Positions 5,751 through 13,906 of a stretch of DNA of 22,571 nt are shown here, one piece after another. Numbering within the stretch: the first letter of the stretch is position 1; each line of letters begins with the position of its first letter. This stretch comes from Damh-18 sp964570795 (GTDB lineage: Bacteria; Patescibacteriota; Minisyncoccia; Phycocordibacterales; UBA918). The notes beneath the pieces were generated by a model. It was not told the DNA's origin, did not search any database, and was given only the letters and a program-made list of their open reading frames with translations. Location of the stretch: the NCBI GenBank assembly GCA_964570795.1, contig CAZMYZ010000012.1, positions 1-22,571 on the forward strand. Reading direction: 5' to 3'. Made by a program: the position numbers and the translations under genes.

Positions 5751-8700
5751 CTACCCATTACTACGTTTCAACATGTAGTACATCTCAATCTTACGCAAGA
5801 GATTATCCTTAGGAATTACATCACCCTTTTGGGCGTATGCCATACTTACTCGCTCAAGGTAGTCCTCCATAGTTTCCGCATGCATGGGCACCACATTCAT
5901 TGGTGGTTTCTGCATGGTTTCTACCAATGTTTTAAACTCGTGCATCATGCGTTCAGGATTTTCTACAGAAAACCGCGGTCCGCGTGAAAGCATATCGGTC
6001 ACTTGTGTACTGCCAGCAGTTGCCCACTTTTCACCAAAAAGATTTTTGAAATGTCCTTCCATAATACCTGCACTGATTGCATTGTGTGCATCTGCGCGAG
6101 GATATAGTTTCATCCATCGCTCGGTGTTCTGTACTGCGTCATTAAAAATCATAGTGCGGAGATTTGGGTCTTCACCAGGATTGATGGATCCTGCGAGGTA
6201 TTCATATTTTGCGGGAACGCCAAACCCTTCTGCCTCTACAGGAACCACATCTGGTGTCTCAATGGTCTGTGGTACTACATTGAGCGGCTCGGGAGTGTAG
6301 AGCGCTTCGGGTGCATTTCCACCCATTGCTTCCTGTGCTGCACTTGCAGCACTACTAGCGCGCGATGCCGCTTCTTCGAGAATGGATTGGTGTGACTCAA
6401 TTATCTTATGGAGTGCTTCGGTATTTATCGTTTCACCCGCATAGATAAGGTCAATATTGTTACTACGCACACCAATCTGTTGTAATTCTTCTGGTGATAA
6501 TTCATTAAGGATTTTAACAATTTCGGACATCTGTTTTCCAGGCATCTGCTCCCTGATAATCTTGGTAAGGGTATCACCGCGCTGAATCTCATACGACCCG
6601 AGTGCTCGTAGTCCGCCCTCACCACCGGTGAGAGCGGAAAGATCAGGTGAAGTATCAGAGAACTCTGGCTGTGGAATATCAAGAATTTCATTGAGCGGGA
6701 CTTCTGCTCGTGCAATTTCCTCAGCGGTAAGGAGTGGCCCATCATGTGCCGAAAGTCCTTCGGGCATTTTGTAGGAGTCATTTTGTATGAGTGTTCTCAG
6801 TTTTTCTCCCAATCCCATTTCTTCCACTACACCCGCAAGATAAACACCCGCACCCGAGAATGACCCTGCGCGAAGTGCATGCCACGACGCTTCCTTTACC
6901 TGGCGTAAACGACGTTTCCCTTGAATGATGTTTTCAGTTTTTGATAATTCACTTGCAAGGCGTTCTTCAAGCGTTTTTGGGTTTTTATCTTTGTGCCAAT
7001 CGGGAATAGGTTCATCAATCTTTGGAAAAGCGCTGTTGTCCGCAACAATCATCTGTGCGAGTGCGAGCGTTTCATAGAGCTTTGCCATCTGGACTGCGCG
7101 CTCTTCCCTGTCTCCAAAATTAATACGGTTGAGTCGCTGTTTATCTTCGACATATGAAGCACGTACACGAATACTCTCAAGGAGGTTATTCATATCCTTT
7201 ATATATCGTGGTGAAGGTGGTCCTTCAATGTCGTTGGTCTCACGCAGTGTACGGTATTTATCGATAAGGTATTGCAGTTTTTGTGTCGCTCCTACTTCGC
7301 GCTTTTCTCCTGCAATATCAATAGTCATTTCGGCACTCACGATGTTGAGCGCTTCTCCACTTGTATCGCGAGCACCCATACGCGCAGCACGATCGCGTTC
7401 ACGCATCTCTGCCGCACTTCTATCCCATGCACGTCCGCCTGCTATTGCAGCACTTGTTACTGGTGCCGCAAAAACCCCCATAGCACCCGCAAGTGCCGTG
7501 CGTCCCACCGCACCAAGTGCCATATAGCCAAGGTTTGATTTACTGCACAGTGACTTACCCACCATCTTCCACATATTGGCATCAGGAATGTCTTTGATTG
7601 CCTCCACCGCATCGGGCGAGGTCTGCTGGAACTGGAGCATGTACATATTTTTGTCGATATGGACGAGCCTGTCAGCGATAATAATAGGATCTACATGTGC
7701 CGCCTCGAGCACGCGACTCAGTTCCTTTTTCGATGCCTCGTATGAAGCCTGGATTTCTTGATACTCTTTATATCGTTTACGTGATGGAGAAAAACTATCC
7801 TTGATGAAGGACATCATTTTTGATTCTTGTGCGCTATGTGTCCCGATACCATCCTCTTGCCATGATGCAGGAGTCTTGCTCATGCGATGCGCCGCTGCAT
7901 TGAGGGCATCGAACGCCTGCTTCCATTCTTTCCTGTGTTCACGAGGAATCTCTATCCCTACAAAATCGGTAAGGAGTTCTCCGTTTTCCTCATGCACCTT
8001 TGGCCCATAGAGCGCTGCACTCTCAACAAGTCGTGAAAGTGCATCAAGTGTTGGCCCTACATCTTTTTTCCTTCCGAGTTTCTCCACAATCCCTTCCCAC
8101 GCATGTTTCAAAAACGGCGCTTTATCACGCTCATTAAACTCACGAAGGTTTTCAAATACAAGTTTTTGCTGTGCAGGAGAAAGTTTTTCACTTCCCGGTA
8201 TCTGTTCCCATATTTCTTTCGTTACGCCAAACTCAGACTCAAAACGAGTATCAAACGTACGCGGCTGCTGTGCAGGCACTGGTTGTTTTTCATTACGAAT
8301 ATCCACTCCTTCGCTCGGTCTTTCAAGTACGTCTTCTTGAACTCTCTCTTCTTCGTCCCTAAGCATTTCTGAGCGGAGTTCTGCTACTTTTTGTGCACGC
8401 TCGCGCAACTGCGCATTGGTAGAAATCTCATGCTGCAATTCTTCTTCGGAAACAATGTCGGTGAGTACTGGAATACCATCTTCAGAAGTTTCCACTACAT
8501 CAATAGGTGTCAGAATCTGCTCCTCGGCATCTGATACTGCTTCAGCGGGTGCTAGAGTACTTTCTTCCGCTACCACCTCGCTTACTTCTGAAATTGCTTC
8601 GGAGGACTCTTTTTCGAGCGCATGGAGCGTTGCACGCTCACGCTGCTCACTGATTATTTCTTTTAAGAGAAATACCGCCTCGTCGGTTGAATAGGTATAC

Positions 8701-9116
8701 ACTTCGCGATCATGAGGTCGCGAAAGAAGCAGTGTGTCACCACGTTTTTGCACACTTCCCTTTTCGGCAATTTTGACGGTAAAACCGACAGTTTTGAGTG
8801 CTTGAAGGATAGGTGCAGGAGTGCGCTCCCATCCTCCCCTTCCTTTCAAAAGTCCTTCCAAAGACTTAAGTTGTTCTGGGGGAATATCGGCAAATGCGGG
8901 TTGTACAACCTCTTCTTGCATCATTACTGACTCAGAAGACTCTTCTCCACTTATAGACACTTCGTCCTCTGCGGATAGTATCTCGGGGATATTTGTGGGT
9001 GACTTTGGTTCCACCTCAAGCGGTATCACCAATTCAGACTCGTTTCTTTCGATTGGGGGGTTATGTTTCCATTTTCCAGAACGACCACGCGAACTTTTTG
9101 TATATTCACCCTCCAT
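5751..9116 (-). CDS. Large membrane-associated LysM-domain protein
   Basis: This protein of about 1121 aa is not recognised as a whole. The first 500 residues are highly charged and Glu-rich, without a signal peptide, and include an Arg/Gly-rich start (SSRGRSGKWKH). A hydrophobic, Ala/Gly-rich segment lies at about 527-562 (MALGAVGRTALAGAMGVFAA), and a weaker one at about 743-760. A LysM-like domain follows at about 840-895 (YEIQRGDTLTKIIREQMPG..), the peptidoglycan-binding fold. The C-terminus is helical. The predicted layout is a large cytoplasmic part, a membrane segment and an external peptidoglycan-binding part. ATG 9116 is chosen for GAGGTG five bases upstream; ATG 9137 and GTG 9146 are alternatives, and an extended -10 ends 9 nt before ATG 9137. 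Confidence 0.75.
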   Translation of the reverse strand: MEGEYTKSSRGRSGKWKHNPPIERNESELVIPLEVEPKSPTNIPEILSAEDEVSISGEESSESVMMQEEVVQPAFADIPPEQLKSLEGLLKGRGGWERTPAPILQALKTVGFTVKIAEKGSVQKRGDTLLLSRPHDREVYTYSTDEAVFLLKEIISEQRERATLHALEKESSEAISEVSEVVAEESTLAPAEAVSDAEEQILTPIDVVETSEDGIPVLTDIVSEEELQHEISTNAQLRERAQKVAELRSEMLRDEEERVQEDVLERPSEGVDIRNEKQPVPAQQPRTFDTRFESEFGVTKEIWEQIPGSEKLSPAQQKLVFENLREFNERDKAPFLKHAWEGIVEKLGRKKDVGPTLDALSRLVESAALYGPKVHEENGELLTDFVGIEIPREHRKEWKQAFDALNAAAHRMSKTPASWQEDGIGTHSAQESKMMSFIKDSFSPSRKRYKEYQEIQASYEASKKELSRVLEAAHVDPIIIADRLVHIDKNMYMLQFQQTSPDAVEAIKDIPDANMWKMVGKSLCSKSNLGYMALGAVGRTALAGAMGVFAAPVTSAAIAGGRAWDRSAAEMRERDRAARMGARDTSGEALNIVSAEMTIDIAGEKREVGATQKLQYLIDKYRTLRETNDIEGPPSPRYIKDMNNLLESIRVRASYVEDKQRLNRINFGDREERAVQMAKLYETLALAQMIVADNSAFPKIDEPIPDWHKDKNPKTLEERLASELSKTENIIQGKRRLRQVKEASWHALRAGSFSGAGVYLAGVVEEMGLGEKLRTLIQNDSYKMPEGLSAHDGPLLTAEEIARAEVPLNEILDIPQPEFSDTSPDLSALTGGEGGLRALGSYEIQRGDTLTKIIREQMPGKQMSEIVKILNELSPEELQQIGVRSNNIDLIYAGETINTEALHKIIESHQSILEEAASRASSAASAAQEAMGGNAPEALYTPEPLNVVPQTIETPDVVPVEAEGFGVPAKYEYLAGSINPGEDPNLRTMIFNDAVQNTERWMKLYPRADAHNAISAGIMEGHFKNLFGEKWATAGSTQVTDMLSRGPRFSVENPERMMHEFKTLVETMQKPPMNVVPMHAETMEDYLERVSMAYAQKGDVIPKDNLLRKIEMYYMLKRSNG

Positions 9117-9146
9117 ATATTCACCTCGAGATTTCATAATACGCAC

Positions 9147-9155
9147 ATTGTATCA
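9147..9155 (-). promoter_or_regulatory. Extended -10 promoter of the LysM-protein gene
   Basis: On the minus strand TGATACAAT (TACAAT at 9147-9152). The same nine bases, at the same 9-nt distance from an ATG, occur before the vWA gene at 19810. Confidence 0.55.
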
Positions 9156-9192
9156 TGCAAGGTGTGTGCAGGATGGATGCGTAGTGTGTAAA

Positions 9193-9231
9193 GAAACCCC
9201 CGACAAAGACTTTGTCTTTGTCGGGGGTTTC
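9193..9231 (-). terminator. Terminator of the P-loop kinase gene
   Basis: A perfect 18-bp stem (GAAACCCCCGACAAAGAC, loop TTT, exact complement) is followed by TTTCTTT on the minus strand. It lies 11 nt after the stop at 9243. Confidence 0.85.
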
Positions 9232-9242
9232 TTTTGATTCTT

Positions 9243-9785
9243 TTATTGAAATACTTTTTCTATGGCTGTATGGAGTTCCGCAAGCGTACCATTATTTTCT
9301 ATGGTCACATCGGCCATACGCATCACGGCACTAATATTTTGCTTGTTGGGGTCATCAGAGTGCATCTCGCGTGCTTCTTGCGCTTGAAACTCTTCAAAAG
9401 TTACTTGGTCGAGGGTACTGCCCCTGCCACAGATACGTGTGTAGCGCGTATGCTCATCGGCATCCACTGCAAGGAGTGTGCCCCCTCGCTCCTTGAGTGC
9501 CTCTGCCTCACCCACGGTGCGAATGGATTCTATGACTGAAGGACTCCCACTTGCTTCAGCCTCTGCATAGAGCGCATCAAAGAGGTGCCGTGGGCCGTTT
9601 TGCCCGCGAAGTCTATTGGCAAACTCCGCCATAGTGTCACGGTCGATAGGAGTAATACCCTGCTTTTCCATTTGCGCAGCAAAATAACTCCGGGCGGAAT
9701 AATGCGTAAAGCCCTTAGTACGGACAAGGTAGGAAACGACCGCGCCCTTCCCCGCTCCGAGCGTACCAGTGATGCCGATTATCAT
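9243..9785 (-). CDS. P-loop kinase, NMP/dephospho-CoA kinase-like
   Basis: This 180-aa cytoplasmic P-loop protein starts MIIGITGTLGAGKG, with the Walker A motif GTLGAGKG at 7-14. Residues about 35-60 look like an NMP-binding region (MEKQGITPIDRDTMAEFANRL). An Arg-containing lid-like segment RYTRICGRGS lies near 115-124. This is the fold of adenylate, nucleoside and dephospho-CoA kinases. The substrate cannot be told; CoaE normally reads GGIGSGKS and is longer, so a CoaE call would be weak. It follows secD-secF in the same direction. There is no SD; a TATAAA ends 11 nt before the ATG. A second, truncated copy of its first 14 codons lies just upstream. Confidence 0.75.
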   Translation of the reverse strand: MIIGITGTLGAGKGAVVSYLVRTKGFTHYSARSYFAAQMEKQGITPIDRDTMAEFANRLRGQNGPRHLFDALYAEAEASGSPSVIESIRTVGEAEALKERGGTLLAVDADEHTRYTRICGRGSTLDQVTFEEFQAQEAREMHSDDPNKQNISAVMRMADVTIENNGTLAELHTAIEKVFQ

Positions 9786-9937
9786 GCGAATATCAATTTA
9801 TAGGTATTTTGAGTAAGTACGGGCGCGGATACTCCTTTCCTTACAGGAACTGTACACCTTGTCGATATTTTCTTTTCGGCATTCGCCTCAAAAAATATCT
9901 GGCAAGGTCTTGCGGAGTGGGCCCCTACCCACTCCTC

Positions 9938-9979
9938 ACCTTTTCCGGCACCCAACGTTCCAGTAATACCGATTATCAT
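9938..9979 (-). pseudogene. Remnant of a second copy of the kinase gene (first 14 codons)
   Basis: Starting 2 nt after the secF stop, ATG 9979 opens a frame coding MIIGITGTLGAGKG, identical in all 14 residues to the start of the intact kinase at 9785. Eight or so codons differ only synonymously (for example ATT/ATC, GGA/GGT, GCC/GCG, AAA/AAG). After codon 14 the homology stops at an 8-bp-arm hairpin (GGAGTGGG, 9914-9935), and the next 130 nt to the intact gene show nothing recognisable. This is best read as the relic of an old tandem paralogue rather than a fresh duplication. Confidence 0.7.
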
Positions 9980-9981
9980 GA

Positions 9982-10887
9982 CTATTTCTTCTCAGGTGCT
10001 TTCGTCCACTTTTCAGCATAGACGAGGAGTGGGCTTGCGAGAAATACTGAAGAATAGGTACCAGCCACCATACCGATAATAAGCGTCAATGAGAAGTCTT
10101 TGGTGGATTCTGGACCCCACACAAAAAGTGCGACGAGCATGATGACCACCGTGACGGACGTATTGATAGAACGCGCCATGGTCTGCATGATACTACGCCA
10201 CACGACATCGGCAAAAATCTCCTGCTTGCGATGCTCTATGTTGAGGCGGAGATTTTCCCTGATGCGGTCAAAGACCACAATGGTGTCATTGATAGAAATA
10301 CCGAGTGTCGTCAGAATCGCTACAATGAAGAACACGCCGACTTCCGCCCCGCGTGCGTACCCAAGGTATGCAAAGAGACCAGTAGGAATCAGAATGTCGT
10401 GAAGGAGTGTCACAATTGCAATCACACCGTACTTCCACGAGGATACTGGTTCCGATACGTGGCGGAAAGCAAATGCGATGAAAGTAATGATAGAGATGGA
10501 CACGAGCACAATTGCCCACCATGACTTCTCGACAATCTCAGCACCAATAGAAGGTCCGACGGAATTAAATTGTACTTCAGTTGCGGTGCCAAAGGTATTG
10601 AGGGCAGTCATGAGTGCCTCCTTTTCTTCGTTTTTGAGTTCGCGTTGGCGCAGCATGAAGTCGTTATCACCCGATGCCTGTACACGAATTTCACCATAAT
10701 TGAGTTCAGCAAGTTTGGTGTTCACCTCCTCCACCGCAGGACGATTTTCGTAGGACACCTGAAGCATTGAGCCTCCTGCCAAGTCGATACCGGGCTTCAA
10801 TCCCCACATAAGAATTGCCACGATTGAAACGAGTGCGAAAAATGCAGGAAGGATGAAGAGCAATGACTGATTTTGTTTGATATTCAT
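9982..10887 (-). CDS. secF: Protein translocase subunit SecF
   Basis: This 301-aa inner-membrane partner of SecD uses the proton gradient to pull exported proteins through SecYEG. The first membrane helix (about 8-28) is followed by GIDLAGGS (33-40), the periplasmic domain with SVGPSIGAEI (109-118), and five further helices. LLHDILIPTG and ILTTLGISINDTIVVFDRIREN are hallmark SecF segments. Length is normal for the family. It starts 4 nt after the secD stop, so translation is probably coupled; no SD is evident. Confidence 0.95.
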   Translation of the reverse strand: MNIKQNQSLLFILPAFFALVSIVAILMWGLKPGIDLAGGSMLQVSYENRPAVEEVNTKLAELNYGEIRVQASGDNDFMLRQRELKNEEKEALMTALNTFGTATEVQFNSVGPSIGAEIVEKSWWAIVLVSISIITFIAFAFRHVSEPVSSWKYGVIAIVTLLHDILIPTGLFAYLGYARGAEVGVFFIVAILTTLGISINDTIVVFDRIRENLRLNIEHRKQEIFADVVWRSIMQTMARSINTSVTVVIMLVALFVWGPESTKDFSLTLIIGMVAGTYSSVFLASPLLVYAEKWTKAPEKK

Positions 10888-10891
10888 ATGT

Positions 10892-11977
10892 TTATCGTGA
10901 GATGCCTGAACTCATAAGGAATTTGCTGATTTTCCCTTCACCGCGAATAGGAAGTGCGATGAGGAGGGTGCGCGATACGGTGATTGCCGAAAACATGGAG
11001 ACCAAGACGCCCACCGAGAACACGAGTGCGAAGCCTTTAATGAGTGCAGTACCAAACCAGAAAAGAATAACGCCCACGATAATGTGTGCAATGTTGGAAT
11101 CGCGAATCGCGAGCCATGCGCGATTGAAGCCTTCTTTAATGGCTTCGTCGATATGCTTGCCTGCGCGAAGTTCCTCCTTCATACGTTCTGCAATAAGCAC
11201 GTTGGCGTCCACGGCAAGTCCCACCGAAAGGATGAAGCCAGCAATACCTGCTGCAGTGAGTACTACAGGGATAAGTTTAAAGAGCGCGAGCATAATGACT
11301 ACGTAGACCACAAGTGCCACCACTGCTACCACGCCGGGTAGGCGGTACCAGAGGATAAGGAAAATGGAAAGAATGATGAATCCGATCACACCTGCATACA
11401 CACCGGCGTGGAGCGCCTCATCACCCAGAGAGGAGCCGATAGTCTGTGTGGAGACAAGGGTAATAGGTACCGGCAGCGCACCGAAGTTTAGATTGCGTAC
11501 GAGTTCACGCGCCTCGTCGGGGGTAAAGTTGCCCGAGATAATTGCTTTTCCGCCACCAATCGCTTCATTGATAACCGGTGACGACATCATATTGCCATCA
11601 AGGAAAATAGCGAGTTGCTTACCCACATTGTCGCGGGTGATATTTTCAAAAAGTGTTGCTCCTTCTTCGCTGAAGGTAATAGAAACAATAGGCTCATTCG
11701 AAAGTCCTCCACCACTTCCCTGTCCAAAGACCAATTCGGCACGAGTAAGGTAGCGTCCCGAGAGACCAGTATCCATGTATGGATTTTTGAGTGTGGCAGG
11801 ATCTGCATCAGGACCCGCAGCCACCGCTGCATCCATTGCTTCCTTGTCGACAAGTTTAAATTCAAGGAGTGGTGTTTTGCCGATTTCCTTTACCGCTTGA
11901 TTCACATCGGCGACGCCCGGGAGTTCTACAATGAGTCGCTCTTTCTTTGTTTCTGCCACGACACTACTGCGCTCCAC
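10892..11977 (-). CDS. secD: Protein translocase subunit SecD, 5' end missing in a gap
   Basis: The 361 C-terminal residues are present. They include the P1-domain end (LIVELPGVADVNQAVKEIGKT), the P1 head region, and the membrane domain with SVGLAVDANVLIAERMKEELRAGK, the SecD hallmark. SecD works with SecF in proton-driven protein export. The start, first membrane helix and GLDLxGG motif, normally about 85-110 residues, fall inside the N run. A reading frame can be drawn through the Ns to base 12265, but the sequence beyond the gap is the folD gene, so that start is false. Confidence 0.93.
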   Translation of the reverse strand: MERSSVVAETKKERLIVELPGVADVNQAVKEIGKTPLLEFKLVDKEAMDAAVAAGPDADPATLKNPYMDTGLSGRYLTRAELVFGQGSGGGLSNEPIVSITFSEEGATLFENITRDNVGKQLAIFLDGNMMSSPVINEAIGGGKAIISGNFTPDEARELVRNLNFGALPVPITLVSTQTIGSSLGDEALHAGVYAGVIGFIILSIFLILWYRLPGVVAVVALVVYVVIMLALFKLIPVVLTAAGIAGFILSVGLAVDANVLIAERMKEELRAGKHIDEAIKEGFNRAWLAIRDSNIAHIIVGVILFWFGTALIKGFALVFSVGVLVSMFSAITVSRTLLIALPIRGEGKISKFLMSSGISR

Positions 11978-12077
11978 NNNNNNNNNNNNNNNNNNNNNNN
12001 NNNNNNNNNNNNNNNNNNNNNNNNNNNNNNNNNNNNNNNNNNNNNNNNNNNNNNNNNNNNNNNNNNNNNNNNNNNNN
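11978..12077. other. Scaffold gap of 100 N
   Basis: Exactly 100 N, the usual placeholder for a join of unknown size. It hides the secD start and most of the folD-secD spacer. The missing SecD part alone needs roughly 250-330 nt, so the true gap is probably larger than drawn. Confidence 0.95.
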
Positions 12078-12092
12078 CTAATATGGAAAATA

Positions 12093-12896
12093 CTATACCA
12101 CAGGCTGCCGTTTCGAGGCGCAATCCAACACATTTCTAAGGAGTATGGCAATAGTAATAGGGCCGATACCACCTGGAACAGGCGTAAAGAGAGTTGCTTT
12201 TTCTGCACAGGCGGGGTCGGCGTCACCGCGGAGAACCCCGCCATCCTCGGAGGTTCCTGCGTCAAGGATACTAACCCCCTCTTTCACCATATCAGGGGTA
12301 AGGAGCCCAGGCACCCCTGCTCCGCACACCACAATGTCTGCGGTACGCGTGTAAAAGGCGATATCTGCAGTATCTTTCGTCACCACACTCACGTGTGCTT
12401 CCTGTGCTGAAAACCATGTATATGCGGGAAGTCCCACGAGTTTGCCATTTCCGATAATGGTTACATTCTTCCCTGTAGCAATGACATTATGGGTCACGAG
12501 TATTTCATGAATTGCGCCGACTACCGGCGAAAGTATGTTTGTGGTTTGTGGATTGAGTGCATCGACATCGTGGGAGGAAGGAATGGCGGCGAGCACACGA
12601 GAGGTATCGATATGCGCGGGGAGTGGGAGTTGCACAATAATACCGTCGGCACGCTCCTGTGCCTCCGTGCTCGCCGCCAGTATCTCCTCGGTAGTTGCCG
12701 TCGTATCAAAACGAAGTACTTCAGTCACAATCCCCACCTCGGCAGCCTTTTTCTCTTTCAATGCAAGGTATCGTTCAGTCTCAGGTGTCGGTGCACAAGA
12801 AATAACCACAAGTCGTGGTGCGTGAGGCAGAAGCCCTACGTCAGTACGTATTTTTGCAAACACCGCTTCAGCGATTTTCTTTCCATCAACTATCAT
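12093..12896 (-). CDS. folD: Bifunctional methylene-THF dehydrogenase/cyclohydrolase
   Basis: This 267-aa cytoplasmic enzyme interconverts 5,10-methylene-THF and 10-formyl-THF for one-carbon metabolism. It shows the YxxxK catalytic pair (Tyr43, Lys47), GIIVQLPLP (85-93, with Gln89), DVDALNP in place of the usual DVDGFHP (110-116), the nucleotide-binding GNGKLVGLP in place of the usual GRSxxVGxP, and the C-terminal TPVPGGIGPIT. The changed cofactor loop (Ser/Arg lost) may affect NADP preference. It starts in the spacer after the epimerase stop (33 nt) but has its own promoter with the -10 box 7 nt from ATG. Confidence 0.93.
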   Translation of the reverse strand: MIVDGKKIAEAVFAKIRTDVGLLPHAPRLVVISCAPTPETERYLALKEKKAAEVGIVTEVLRFDTTATTEEILAASTEAQERADGIIVQLPLPAHIDTSRVLAAIPSSHDVDALNPQTTNILSPVVGAIHEILVTHNVIATGKNVTIIGNGKLVGLPAYTWFSAQEAHVSVVTKDTADIAFYTRTADIVVCGAGVPGLLTPDMVKEGVSILDAGTSEDGGVLRGDADPACAEKATLFTPVPGGIGPITIAILLRNVLDCASKRQPVV

Positions 12897-12903
12897 GCGC
12901 GTA

Positions 12904-12932
12904 ACTATACGGCTCGACAGAGAAAAAGTCTA
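12904..12932 (-). promoter_or_regulatory. Promoter of folD
   Basis: On the minus strand TAGACT (12927-12932, 4 of 6), 17-nt spacer, TATAGT (12904-12909, 5 of 6). The -10 ends 7 nt before ATG 12896 and no SD is present, so the mRNA is probably leaderless. The -35 overlaps the last codons of the upstream epimerase gene. Confidence 0.6.
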
Positions 12933-13838
12933 TGCGATGTTGAAATCCTTTTTCAGTGCAGTAATACCTTCTTCAATACTCACCTTTGGCTCCCACCCAA
13001 GAAGTGTCCGAGCCAAAGTATTATCGGCACAGGTATGCATCGGTTCTACACGTGGTGCCACATACTCCACCTCCCCACCGATGAGTTCGGCAATGCGATT
13101 AATAGAAATATTTCTTCCTGCACCGAGATTAATGACTTCACCCTTCCCGACGCGCTCGCATGTGCTCGCACGCACAATCCCATCCACCGTGTCACTCACA
13201 TGAGTGAAATCTCGTGTTTGTTCACCTGTTCCCGTAATAGTCATCGCAACCCCTTCTGTACGTTGTTTAAGAAAACGACCTATGACGAGTGCGTATGCAC
13301 CATTCGGGTCAAGGTGTGGACCATACACATTGAAAAAACGAAGTGAGACGGTCTCAAGTCCATGGAGTTCATGCCAGAGTTTAAGCATGAGTTCTCCCAT
13401 ATATTTTTGGAGACCATAGGGACTCTTTGGTTGTGCAGGGAGTGTTTCCACAAGTGGCATCACCTCCTGGTCGCCATAGGCGGAACTCGACGCTGCATAG
13501 ACAATACGCTTCACCCCTGCACGACGCATTGCCTCAAGTACCGAGAGCGTCCCACCCACATTTGCCTCCTGTGTCTCAAACGGATGTTCAATAGAAAATT
13601 GCACACGTGGGAGTGCGGCGAGATGTATCACTACATCCACGCCCTCGAGTACCTCAGAGAGTGCATCAGTGTCACACACATTTATTTTATGAAACACTAC
13701 TTCCTTAGGAAGTCTTTCAGGGTTTGCACCGCTACTTAAATTATCTACCACACGCACACTATGCCCGTCACGCACAAGGCGCTCTGAAAGATTGGTTCCG
13801 ATAAACCCCGCCCCGCCCGTGATTAAGTATGTAGACAT
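12930..13838 (-). CDS. NAD-dependent nucleotide-sugar epimerase/dehydratase (extended SDR)
   Basis: This 302-aa cytoplasmic extended short-chain dehydrogenase likely makes an activated sugar for surface glycans. It has the NAD-binding TGGAGFIG (7-14), the Asp after strand 2 (VVDNLSSG), HLAALP (72-77), SSSAYG (117-122), and the catalytic YGLQK (Tyr141, Lys145). The PRVQFSIEHP segment and FFNVYGP are typical of the UDP-glucose/UDP-GlcNAc 4-epimerase group; the exact substrate cannot be fixed. Length is slightly short for GalE. Its neighbours are a sugar transferase and a glycosyltransferase. The start has no SD; a TATAAAAT stretch lies about 10 nt upstream. Confidence 0.85.
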   Translation of the reverse strand: MSTYLITGGAGFIGTNLSERLVRDGHSVRVVDNLSSGANPERLPKEVVFHKINVCDTDALSEVLEGVDVVIHLAALPRVQFSIEHPFETQEANVGGTLSVLEAMRRAGVKRIVYAASSSAYGDQEVMPLVETLPAQPKSPYGLQKYMGELMLKLWHELHGLETVSLRFFNVYGPHLDPNGAYALVIGRFLKQRTEGVAMTITGTGEQTRDFTHVSDTVDGIVRASTCERVGKGEVINLGAGRNISINRIAELIGGEVEYVAPRVEPMHTCADNTLARTLLGWEPKVSIEEGITALKKDFNIA

Positions 13839-13906
13839 AATGAATTGATTTTATACGTATGGTAACAAACGACTAATAACTCTAGTTCTGCGCACTACCA
13901 AATGGA

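Noticed and set aside
9243..9785. Naming the kinase coaE
   Set aside because: The P-loop is GTLGAGKG rather than the usual GGIGSGKS and the protein is shorter; the substrate cannot be decided from sequence alone.
12078..12265. Upstream extension of secD through the N run
   Set aside because: The extension reads the 3' part of folD in the wrong frame; the frame is open only because N codons are not stops.
12489..13346. Plus-strand open frame of 285 codons
   Set aside because: It lies antisense across folD and the epimerase gene, both of which have clear catalytic motifs; its composition is not protein-like.
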